This document shows positions 1 through 7,171 of a stretch of 34,241 bases of DNA, piece after piece (position 1 is the stretch's first letter; the number at the start of each line of letters is the position of its first letter). The notes under the pieces are model-generated. The model searched no databases and was not told where the DNA came from. It saw only the letters and a list, made by a program, of their open reading frames with translations. The DNA is from an uncultured Lachnospiraceae bacterium (lineage in GTDB: Bacteria; Bacillota; Clostridia; Lachnospirales; Lachnospiraceae). The translations under genes were made by a program, and so were the position numbers. The DNA is taken from contig CAJUGJ010000027.1 of assembly GCA_910586015.1 (NCBI GenBank), forward strand, positions 1-34,241, in the 5' to 3' direction.

Positions 1-319
1 TACACATAAAATCAGAAGTTGAAACATTGTTTCTTTGTTTCAACATTATACCATAGCTTTGTGCACAAATGTACACATAAAATCAGAAGTTGAAACATTG
101 TTTCTTTGTTTCAACATTATACCATAACTTTGTGCACATAAAATCAGAAGTTGAAACATTGTTTCTTTGTTTCAACATTATACCATAACTTTGTGCACAT
201 AAAATCAGAAGTTGAAACATTGTTTCTTTGTTTCAACATTATACCATAGCTTTGTGCACAAATGTACACATAAAATCAGAAGTTGAAACATTGTTTCTTT
301 GTTTCAACATTATACCATA
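1..319. repeat. Tandem repeat array, five units of 61/71 bp
   Basis: Five near-identical units are visible. The anchor CACATAAAATC starts at 3, 74, 135, 196 and 267, so the periods are 71, 61, 61 and 71 bp. The 71-bp units differ from the 61-bp units by ten extra bases next to TTTGTGCACAAA and by AGCTTTG instead of AACTTTG. Each unit carries a 9-bp inverted repeat, GTTGAAACA/TGTTTCAAC, with a 9-base loop. The last unit stops at about 319. The window edge cuts the left side, so the true copy number is unknown. The array is noncoding. Confidence 0.95.
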
Positions 320-400
320 AAAAATTAAAAATGAAAATGTAGTTTTATTCTTTCTACTCTTACTTATTTCTAAAACTTTATACAAATATTTAAAGAACGC

Positions 401-429
401 TTGTTTTAAAAAGATTATTGTGGTATAGT
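401..429 (+). promoter_or_regulatory. Sigma-A promoter of the lipoprotein gene
   Basis: The -35 is TTGTTT (401-406), the spacer is 17 bases and the -10 is TATAGT (424-429), extended by TGG just upstream. A Shine-Dalgarno-like AAAGTAAGG (465-473) follows before the ATG at 484. The stretch between the repeat array and this promoter (320-400) shows nothing else recognisable. Confidence 0.6.
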
Positions 430-483
430 AATGAACGCAAAGAAATTTGTTAAATGTCAAACAGAAAGTAAGGTCTAAAAATT

Positions 484-1746
484 ATGAAACGATATTTTTT
501 TTATGTGGCTGCATTGACAGCTTCTCTTTTATTATCTGGCTGCTCTAGGCGTTCGCAAGAACCCTCACAAGAACAACAAGAACAGCCTACTCCAGAAGAA
601 GAATTAAGTAAAGTTATAGAATCAATTGAAGCTGAAGTACCAGATATAGGAACAGAAGATATTCAACCTTCTATTTTCCCAAAACAGGAAGAATTATTAA
701 CACTTCCTTCTACACTTCCATATCCAGAAGACTTTTCTGGCACTCAAACAATAGTTGGAACTACTAACTATTTTAATTTTATTAATCATCTTCCATTTCT
801 TTCAACTGAGAGTGGTATTCTTACATTTGAATATAATGGAGGCTTTTCCTTTACAGATTCTCAGACTGGAACAGTTTCCAATTATCATATTGGAGATTAT
901 ATGCCTGTCTCTTACTCTCAAGGAAAGATAGATTACAATAATTGGTTTTATATGGGTTCTATGAAAACTTCAAATGGGGTTTATGTACGTTACGATTATT
1001 TAGGCAATTCAAAAGTATCTTTCTTTTTCAAAATGGATTTTAATGGTTCTAATCCTATTGTATGTGCTTCCACTCCTTATATTTCACAGGAAACATTTAA
1101 TGTGTTTACTGCAACTGAAAATGGAATTTATTTTACATATATAATATGGAATGATGATGTTGCTCAAACCTCGATTATTTTCGCAGAACCAGATGGAAGT
1201 AATCCACGTGCCATTTATACTTTTGAACCAAATGACTATGTTTCTTACTTAATTCCTACTGAACAAAAACTTTGTTTTTTGGTTACTTCTAAAGAACATA
1301 CTAATTTGATGGAATTAGAAACTCAAACACGCACTCTCTCTACATTAGTTTCTGATAGTAAAGCAGAGTTTCTCTATATTGTAGATGATTATTATATTCT
1401 CTCAGCAGATACACAAACTTTACATTTATATAACCGAAATAAAAACCGTTTAGAAAGCATTACAATAACCTCTAAAAGTGGCTATACTTTTAGTATACCA
1501 TTTTTTGATGAAGGAATGGTTTATACAGCAATATACTCCTTAGAACAAACTTCTCCAACCCAAATTGTTCCTATTATTCTTAAAGATCGTAGTGCTGGTA
1601 AAGTAATACAGCTTAGTGACACTTTTTACTATTGTTTAGGTATTGATAATGGGGTTATATATACAGAATCAGGAAATTCCTATCGATTTTTTGATCTAGC
1701 TACGAAAGAAGAATTAAGCTCACCAAGAGAAAAAGTACAATCATGA
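484..1746 (+). CDS. Putative lipoprotein with beta-propeller-like repeats
   Basis: This 420-residue protein has a lipoprotein signal peptide. A short basic start and a hydrophobic stretch lead to the lipobox LLSGC with Cys20 as the lipidation site, so it should be anchored on the outer face of the membrane. A Gln/Glu/Pro-rich linker (about 22-60) follows. The rest is rich in Tyr, Phe, Thr and Ser with recurring motifs such as MDFNGSNP and EPDGSNPRA. These resemble the repeats of DUF5050/TolB-like beta-propellers, in which sensor or scaffold roles are common. I see no catalytic motif and the function is unknown. The gene has its own promoter and ends in a strong terminator, so it is monocistronic. 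Confidence 0.8.
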   Translation: MKRYFFYVAALTASLLLSGCSRRSQEPSQEQQEQPTPEEELSKVIESIEAEVPDIGTEDIQPSIFPKQEELLTLPSTLPYPEDFSGTQTIVGTTNYFNFINHLPFLSTESGILTFEYNGGFSFTDSQTGTVSNYHIGDYMPVSYSQGKIDYNNWFYMGSMKTSNGVYVRYDYLGNSKVSFFFKMDFNGSNPIVCASTPYISQETFNVFTATENGIYFTYIIWNDDVAQTSIIFAEPDGSNPRAIYTFEPNDYVSYLIPTEQKLCFLVTSKEHTNLMELETQTRTLSTLVSDSKAEFLYIVDDYYILSADTQTLHLYNRNKNRLESITITSKSGYTFSIPFFDEGMVYTAIYSLEQTSPTQIVPIILKDRSAGKVIQLSDTFYYCLGIDNGVIYTESGNSYRFFDLATKEELSSPREKVQS

Positions 1747-1752
1747 ATACTT

Positions 1753-1785
1753 GAGCTGTTGCAAATATTGCAACAGCTCTTTTTG
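1753..1785 (+). terminator. Intrinsic terminator after the lipoprotein gene
   Basis: A perfect 12-bp stem, GAGCTGTTGCAA (1753-1764) with TTGCAACAGCTC (1768-1779) and a 3-base loop, is followed by a T run on the plus strand. It separates the lipoprotein gene from the convergent amidase gene. Confidence 0.93.
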
Positions 1786-1787
1786 TT

Positions 1788-2759
1788 CTATTCTTCATCA
1801 AAATAGGCATCAATCCCATTTGCTATTCCCTGTACCATCTTTTTTTGATATTCTGGATCCTGCATTTTCTCATCTTCTTTTGGATTACTCATATAACCCA
1901 TCTCTATAATAGTTACAGGAATTGTACACCAATTAATTCCACTCATATTATCCATAACAATCGCACCCTGATTTTTTGCTTCTGTTGCTTCACAGTATTC
2001 TTCAATGATTGCCTGTGCAAGTTTTTTACAATATTTACTTATATTTCCAACAAACTCATTTGACTCTGAAGGATAGATTGTAAGTGCACCCGAAACATTT
2101 TGATTTTCTGATCCATTGGCATGAAGTCGTACAAAGATATCTGCACCTTCGTTTGCTAATTGTGCACGTTCTCGATTGCTTAAATTTATATCATGTGTTT
2201 CTCTTATCATAAGAACAGTATATCCTCTTGTTTCCAATTCATCTTTAAGATCTAATGCGATATCTAAGGTTAAAATATATTCTGCAACCTTTGTCGATAC
2301 TCCTGTCGTTCCAGAAGAAACTTTCGCTTTCATTTCGGTTGAACCCGGTCCAAGTGGTTCTTTCTCTGAATTTCCTTTTGCCTGATGTCCTGCATCTAAT
2401 GCAATTATCTTTCCCTTTACAGGATTCGTTGAAACAGGTGTTGGCTCTATAGGTTCTACAATATCTTGTGGAATATCCGTAGGTTCTGGTGTTATTTTGA
2501 TTTCTGATTTACTTTCATCAGGCTCTGGTGTTATTTTGGTTTCTGATTTACTTTCATCAGGCTTCGGATCAGAAACTGTGTTATCTTTATTTTCAGAATC
2601 TTGTACATTATCTGAATTATTTAATTCCTTAAAAACTTCCTTTTCTTCTCTTTCTTTATCCATTTTAATCATCTGTTTTGCAGCAACACAAAGTCCCAAT
2701 GTTACAACAATACAAAACATAATTGCTAGGAATAAATTTTTTCCATAGTTTGACTTCAT
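1788..2759 (-). CDS. Membrane-anchored N-acetylmuramoyl-L-alanine amidase (Amidase_3)
   Basis: The 323-residue enzyme cleaves the amide bond between N-acetylmuramic acid and the stem peptide of peptidoglycan. An N-terminal membrane segment (about 9-27) has no clear cleavage site. An acidic, Pro-rich linker (about 35-112) contains a tandem copy of DESKSE(T/I)KITPEP at 68-80 and 81-93. The Amidase_3 domain (about 117-320) has zinc ligands His125 (DAGH), Glu160 and His213 (RLHAN) and catalytic Glu286 (IEMGYMSNP). The gene points away from the DUF4091 gene and has its own promoter. The linker probably spans the wall. The enzyme may act in cell separation or sporulation-type wall turnover, but nothing here decides which. 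Confidence 0.93.
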   Translation of the reverse strand: MKSNYGKNLFLAIMFCIVVTLGLCVAAKQMIKMDKEREEKEVFKELNNSDNVQDSENKDNTVSDPKPDESKSETKITPEPDESKSEIKITPEPTDIPQDIVEPIEPTPVSTNPVKGKIIALDAGHQAKGNSEKEPLGPGSTEMKAKVSSGTTGVSTKVAEYILTLDIALDLKDELETRGYTVLMIRETHDINLSNRERAQLANEGADIFVRLHANGSENQNVSGALTIYPSESNEFVGNISKYCKKLAQAIIEEYCEATEAKNQGAIVMDNMSGINWCTIPVTIIEMGYMSNPKEDEKMQDPEYQKKMVQGIANGIDAYFDEE

Positions 2760-2810
2760 TACATATCCCTTCTTTGATTTTCAACACTTTAAAAGGTTAT
2801 TGACAAAAAA

Positions 2811-2839
2811 ATTATATAATAATTATTTGTTAAAATCAA
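2811..2839 (-). promoter_or_regulatory. Promoter of the amidase gene
   Basis: Read on the minus strand: TTGATT (complement of 2834-2839), a 17-base spacer and TATAAT (complement of 2811-2816). This gives a leader of about 45 nt before the ATG at 2759, with GAAGGGAT as the ribosome binding site. The plus-strand promoter for the neighbouring gene is less clear; a TATAAT at 2855-2860 has no good -35. Confidence 0.6.
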
Positions 2840-2891
2840 GTAGTTATGATAGACTATAATTACTATATAAATCTATTCGAAGGGAAGAAAA

Positions 2892-4562
2892 ATGATGAAA
2901 AACTTTTTTGAAGCTGCACTGTTTGACGAACTAGATCCTCTTTATCCCGATACGAATCTTGAAACAGGAAAAATGTTACATACCACTTCGGTTGCTTCTA
3001 ATACTTATGCTGGAGTCCATATTATGCTTTCTGGATTGACTTCCGGAAAATGTGTCACCTTTGAAGTGATTCCTCCTATGAAAAAAACTATGCTTACAAA
3101 AGAGGACAAGACAGTTGTAGAGTGTTGTGAAAGAGAATTACATTATAAACTATTTGAGTTGCTTCCTCTGCCTGTGGAAGTAAATACTGGAACGATATCC
3201 CGTACTGAGTGGACAGATGGAAATATAAATCAAAATGTCATTCGTCGGGCACCTTTTACAGTTTATGATGTACTTCGACCTTGTACTAATGTACTCACTG
3301 TTCAACAAAGTGTTATGGCGTTTTGTTTTCGCTGTAAAGTAGATTCAGACAAGCAAGAACTTAAAAAATGGGATTTTATCATTACTCATGATGGAGTTTC
3401 TAAACATCTAACTTTTGAAGTAGAGGTTTTTCCAGTAAAAATTTTAGAGGCAGGAGCAACAGATCATAAATATATAAATTGGCTCAGTTGTAAGGGAATT
3501 TCTGATTATCACCATGCTCCATTATTTAGTGACGATTGGTATAATATATTTGAAAAATATTTAAAATTAGGAAAATATGGAAGGCAAAATATGGCACTAC
3601 TTCCAGTAGAACTTTATTTTGAAATAAAAAATGGAACTTCTTATCTAAATGAAGAGAAATTAGATCGGTTAATTACCATCTTAGACAAAGTGGGGATTTA
3701 TTGGATTGAAGGTGGTCATCTTGCTAAACGTAAGAATGATGAATGGATGGCTACTCAAGCAGAACTTCAAATAACTCGTAAGATTATTCCGGGTGAAGGA
3801 GAACAAGAGCTAGAAAATATGTGCAACCAGCTTTATGACTATCTCCAAAAACATAAATTAACTAACCGCTGGCTTCAAAGTTTTATGGACGAGCCTTTAG
3901 ACTGTTTAGCAGACACATATATTATAGGAACTCAGATAGTAAAAAAGAGTATGCCTGAAATTTCGGTATTAGAAGCTACTATCGCAAGAGAAAGTATTGC
4001 TGGAACAGTAAACTATTGGTGTCCTACAGTAAATAAATATGAAAAGTACAAAGAATTTTTTGACAATCAGCATGAAAAAGGTGATCATATCTTGGTCTAT
4101 ACCTGTTTAGATCCAGCAGGAAATTACTGTAACAGGTTACTAGATCAGGAACGACTTCGTCAGGTATGGCTTGGATGGGCTCCCGCTTTATACGATAATA
4201 TAGAGGGATATCTTCATTGGGGTGGTATGTTCATGGATCGACTGGATTTTTATAGACTAAGTGCTCCTTTGCCAGACATTACTGATTATGATACCTCTAG
4301 ACAAAACTCTCTACCTGCTGGCGATCCAGCTATTATGTTTCCTGGATTTTTTGAGGTATATTCCAGTACTCGACTAGAAGCCCATCGAATTGGTTTTGAA
4401 GATCTGGTGTTATTAGAGCAATTAAAAGAACGAAATTTTTCTTGGGTAGAAAACTTAATCCATACTGTATTTCGCCGATATGATGATTATGAAAAAGATG
4501 TAGTACAGTATCGAAAGGCACGTCGTCTTTTATTAGAGAAGTCTTGTGAAGAGCTCCTCTAA
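2892..4562 (+). CDS. DUF4091-domain, GH123-like protein
   Basis: This is a 556-residue cytoplasmic protein (no signal peptide). The C-terminal third fits the DUF4091 domain, with YLHWGG and LPAGDPAIMFPG, then a TRLEAHRIGFEDLVLLEQL segment. Upstream, FMDEPLD carries an adjacent Asp333-Glu334 pair. In GH123 beta-N-acetylgalactosaminidases such a DE pair is catalytic in a substrate-assisted mechanism. A glycosidase acting on an N-acetylhexosaminide is therefore a reasonable inference, but the substrate is not shown by the sequence. Two start codons lie in tandem (ATGATG at 2892 and 2895), and AAGGGAAG upstream serves either. The gene is monocistronic and converges on the sirtuin gene with only 2 bp between them and no terminator. 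Confidence 0.8.
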   Translation: MMKNFFEAALFDELDPLYPDTNLETGKMLHTTSVASNTYAGVHIMLSGLTSGKCVTFEVIPPMKKTMLTKEDKTVVECCERELHYKLFELLPLPVEVNTGTISRTEWTDGNINQNVIRRAPFTVYDVLRPCTNVLTVQQSVMAFCFRCKVDSDKQELKKWDFIITHDGVSKHLTFEVEVFPVKILEAGATDHKYINWLSCKGISDYHHAPLFSDDWYNIFEKYLKLGKYGRQNMALLPVELYFEIKNGTSYLNEEKLDRLITILDKVGIYWIEGGHLAKRKNDEWMATQAELQITRKIIPGEGEQELENMCNQLYDYLQKHKLTNRWLQSFMDEPLDCLADTYIIGTQIVKKSMPEISVLEATIARESIAGTVNYWCPTVNKYEKYKEFFDNQHEKGDHILVYTCLDPAGNYCNRLLDQERLRQVWLGWAPALYDNIEGYLHWGGMFMDRLDFYRLSAPLPDITDYDTSRQNSLPAGDPAIMFPGFFEVYSSTRLEAHRIGFEDLVLLEQLKERNFSWVENLIHTVFRRYDDYEKDVVQYRKARRLLLEKSCEELL

Positions 4563-4564
4563 TA

Positions 4565-5431
4565 TTATAATTGATTTAACACAACCTTAATGTCATCTTT
4601 GATACAGATGGACTTTTTTCGGATTTCATCTGGTGCATAAGCTTCGTTTAAATTGATACAGACATAAATAGCATTTTGCCATTCATGTACCATACGCCAG
4701 AATGAAAATTTTACTATACTTGGCGTATTCATTCCAATACCTAATTCAAGAAATAGAACCTTTAAATTTTGGTGTTTATTGATAAACTCCATATAACGAT
4801 CGGATGCCCTATGCCACCCCTCGTCCTCGACAAATGTATTATCAACTCTAAGATTCATACTCATAGTCTTTTTACAGATAGGACAATAGGGAATCAGTTC
4901 GGTTGGTATTTTCATATTTTTTTGTGTATCTACCATTTTTTTGATAATTTCTTCATTATCATAAGTGGAATTATGGCATGGTTCGCTACATTGAAATAAT
5001 CCATAATCACCCTGAGTATAAAATAATCTTTGTTTATCAAACCCTGCCCTTTGAAACTGATGGTCGACATTGGTAGTCAGTACAAAATAATCTTTCTCTT
5101 TTATAAGTTCAAAAAGTTTTTTGTATGTTTTGTTATCTGTATCTATATATCGATTAATATAAATATAGCGACTCCAATATGCCCAATATTCCTCAAGACT
5201 TTCAAATGGATGAAAACCTCCAGAATACATATCAGGAAAATTATATTTTTCAATAAAATCAGAAAAGTTATCTTCAAATCTTTTTCCTGTATAAGTAAAG
5301 CCTGCCGATGTAGATAATCCTGCCCCTGCACCAAGGATGACTACATCGGATTCTTGTAAAAGTGTTTTAAATTGTTTTATTTTATCCAAGTAGCTTTTTG
5401 TAGATATCATAGTCTTTTTGTTTAAAAACAT
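4565..5431 (-). CDS. Class M (macrodomain-linked) sirtuin, SirTM
   Basis: This 288-residue NAD-dependent enzyme of the sirtuin fold probably acts as a protein ADP-ribosyltransferase, as shown for SirTMs of Streptococcus pyogenes and Staphylococcus aureus. The Rossmann motif GAGAGLS (34-40) and TTNVD (119-123) are present. The canonical catalytic His is replaced by Gln140 (FYTQGDYG). Asn121, Gln140 and Arg195 match, by my recollection, the SirTM active-site residues with a constant offset of 3. Cys148/Cys152 and Cys183/Cys186 form a zinc ribbon. The start at 5431 has a good ribosome site (AAAGGGTGG) inside the macrodomain gene, so the two overlap by 50 bp and are likely translationally coupled. 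Confidence 0.92.
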   Translation of the reverse strand: MFLNKKTMISTKSYLDKIKQFKTLLQESDVVILGAGAGLSTSAGFTYTGKRFEDNFSDFIEKYNFPDMYSGGFHPFESLEEYWAYWSRYIYINRYIDTDNKTYKKLFELIKEKDYFVLTTNVDHQFQRAGFDKQRLFYTQGDYGLFQCSEPCHNSTYDNEEIIKKMVDTQKNMKIPTELIPYCPICKKTMSMNLRVDNTFVEDEGWHRASDRYMEFINKHQNLKVLFLELGIGMNTPSIVKFSFWRMVHEWQNAIYVCINLNEAYAPDEIRKKSICIKDDIKVVLNQL

Positions 5432-6161
5432 TAAATACCACCCTTTCTATCTTCCTATCGGTCTTTAAATAATTTATAACTGTTTTTACTGCAATCTCTG
5501 CTGCTTTTTCTTGTGGAAAATGAAATTCTCCTGTAGATATACAACAAAAAGCAATACTTTTTAAATTATTTTGTGAGGCGAGTTTCAGGCATGATTTATA
5601 ACAGTTTGCTAGCTGGATGCAGTGTTCTTTTGTAAGCTGTTCTGATATAATTGGTCCAACTGTATGTAGAATATAGTGACATGGAAGATTAAATGCAGGT
5701 GTAATTTTTGCTTTTCCTGTTGGTTCACTATATTTTTGTTTTTTCATTAATTCATTACAGATCAAACGTAACTGAATCCCACTAACACTGTGAATCATAT
5801 TATCCACACAGGAATGGCAAGGTATAAAGCATCCTCTTAAAGCACTATTTGCAGCATTTACAATCGCATCTATTTTTAATGTAGTAATATCACCACGCCA
5901 GAGAATAAGTCGATTATGAATAGGAGATACCGGTAAAGTATTGCTGTCAGTAATCCTTCTTTTTAAAACTTCCTCTCCTAAATATTCATCTTGTATTTTA
6001 AGAAATTCTTCTTCTATTGAATAAGGAGGGCGAATATTCATAAGGCTTCTTAGAAGTTTTTTTTGTTCATCTGTATTATCTGGAATTTCTATTCCCTTAT
6101 ATTGTGGTTGTTCTAACAATAACTTCTTAATCAAATATAACCTTTTTTCACTATGTTTCAT
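5382..6161 (-). CDS. Zinc-containing macrodomain protein-ADP-ribose hydrolase
   Basis: The 259-residue protein removes ADP-ribose from protein targets. Residues 1-80 form a helical N-terminal extension typical of this subgroup. The macrodomain (about 84-255) has GDI (90-92), VNAANS (101-106) and the metal motif GCFIPCHSCVDN (110-121), in which Cys and His residues bind zinc. The second ADP-ribose loop reads STGEFHFP. I place the start at ATG 6161 because GGAGGG sits 7 bases upstream; a GTG at 6176 is in frame but lacks a site. It forms a modifier/eraser pair with the downstream sirtuin. GcvH-L and LplA2, the usual partners of the extended SirTM operon, are absent here. Confidence 0.92.
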   Translation of the reverse strand: MKHSEKRLYLIKKLLLEQPQYKGIEIPDNTDEQKKLLRSLMNIRPPYSIEEEFLKIQDEYLGEEVLKRRITDSNTLPVSPIHNRLILWRGDITTLKIDAIVNAANSALRGCFIPCHSCVDNMIHSVSGIQLRLICNELMKKQKYSEPTGKAKITPAFNLPCHYILHTVGPIISEQLTKEHCIQLANCYKSCLKLASQNNLKSIAFCCISTGEFHFPQEKAAEIAVKTVINYLKTDRKIERVVFNVFKQKDYDIYKKLLG

Positions 6162-6187
6162 AACTTCGCCCTCCACAATGTATTTTA

Positions 6188-6750
6188 CTATTGTGCTACA
6201 ACAGAAATTCTTTCTTGAATATGAGTTCCATTTACAGCTTCATCGATCATTGCTACTGCATAATCTGCATAGCTGATAACACTTTCACCTTTTGAATTAA
6301 GTATCAATTCCTCACCACCTAAAATGTACTTCCCTGTTTTTATTCCATCTACCTGAAAATCTCCAGCAGGACTTATATAAGTCCACTTTATATCCTTTCT
6401 AGTACGAAGTTCCTCTAATGCCTTAGCCATATTCAAAGCTAAAGGTTTAAAAATATCAGGAAAATCTGCTCCATCCATTACCTGTATTGTATGCTCTGAA
6501 TTTACATATAGGCTACCAGCACCCCCGACAATCAAAAGTCTGGTATTTTTGCCACTTAGAATATCACAAAGATGTTTTAAAGATGTACTGTGTTGTGATA
6601 GAGTTTCTTGTGTCCATGCACCAAAAGCATCGAGCACTACATCAAACCCCTCTAAATCAGAAGCTGTTAAATCAAACAGATCTTTTTTAATACTATTTTC
6701 ATAATAATTACCTTCACTTTTTATATTTGAAGTTGTGTTTTTTGGTTTGT
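6188..6750 (-). pseudogene. N-terminally truncated NAD(P)-binding oxidoreductase (NmrA/YwnB-like)
   Basis: The readable frame matches the middle and C-terminus of NAD(P)-binding epimerase/reductase-like proteins: FDVVLDAFGAW, LLIVGGAGSLYV, WTYISPAGDF and a KGESVISYADYA segment. The homologous frame continues upstream of the first possible start (GTG at 6637) through about 38 codons, including KKDLFDLTASDLEGFD. It then meets a TAA near 6750 with no start codon. The N-terminal beta-alpha-beta with GATGxxG, about 50 residues, is missing. This looks like a deletion that joined the promoter region to the middle of the gene. It lies 26 bp upstream of the macrodomain gene, so its promoter may now serve the macrodomain/sirtuin pair. 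A short GTG-started product cannot be excluded. Confidence 0.7.
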
Positions 6751-6804
6751 AAGATTATAATATACTCGTAAAAAAAATTCGTAAAGTACACACTTTTTTG
6801 TGCT

Positions 6805-6826
6805 ATAGTTACTATTTGGTAACTAT
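6805..6826. promoter_or_regulatory. Inverted-repeat operator upstream of the HxlR gene
   Basis: Perfect 8-bp arms, ATAGTTAC (6805-6812) and GTAACTAT (6819-6826), flank a 6-base spacer. This sits where the regulator's own promoter should be, 19 bp before its start, and fits the symmetric sites bound by HxlR/YodB-type repressors. A minus-strand TATAAT near 6754-6759 probably belonged to the divergent oxidoreductase gene. Confidence 0.7.
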
Positions 6827-6844
6827 ATAAGGAATGGAGGTTTT

Positions 6845-7171
6845 ATGGTAAAGGAATTACCAGCTTGTCCAGTAGAAACAACTTTAATGTTGATTAGTGA
6901 TCGTTGGAAAGTATTGATTATTCGTGATTTATTAGAAGGTACAAAACGATTTGGAGAATTAAAGCGATCATTAGGGAATATATCCCAAAAGGTTCTGACC
7001 GCCAATTTACGTTCTATGGAAGAAAGCGGGCTTCTTAGCCGAAAGGTATTTGCAGAAGTCCCGCCACATGTAGAATATACTTTAACGAAAACTGGCTATA
7101 GTTTAAAGCCAATCTTAGATGCTATGGTAAAATGGGGATTAGAATATAAAGAAAATTCAAAATCCTATTAA
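6845..7171 (+). CDS. HxlR-family winged-helix transcriptional regulator
   Basis: The 108-residue protein is a single HxlR domain. CPVETTLMLISDRWKVLII near the N-terminus is the family signature, with Cys8 at the place used for thiol or redox sensing in YodB/HypR-type members. A winged helix follows (KRFGELKRSLGNISQKVLT, then a wing near PPHVEYTLT). GGAGG at 6836-6840 sets the start. It is divergent from the truncated oxidoreductase, the classic target arrangement for HxlR proteins, and the operator between them suggests autoregulation. Its original target is now broken, so it may control the macrodomain/sirtuin pair. Its 3' end overlaps the convergent GH43 gene by 4 bp. Confidence 0.92.
   Translation: MVKELPACPVETTLMLISDRWKVLIIRDLLEGTKRFGELKRSLGNISQKVLTANLRSMEESGLLSRKVFAEVPPHVEYTLTKTGYSLKPILDAMVKWGLEYKENSKSY

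Noticed and set aside
1..319. CRISPR array
   Set aside because: Units are 61/71 bp and repeat in full without unique spacers, and no cas genes are visible.
239..460. Minus-strand open frame of 73 codons over the repeat array edge
   Set aside because: It has no ribosome site, runs into the repeat units and reads low-complexity hydrophobic sequence. The plus-strand promoter of the lipoprotein gene lies inside it.
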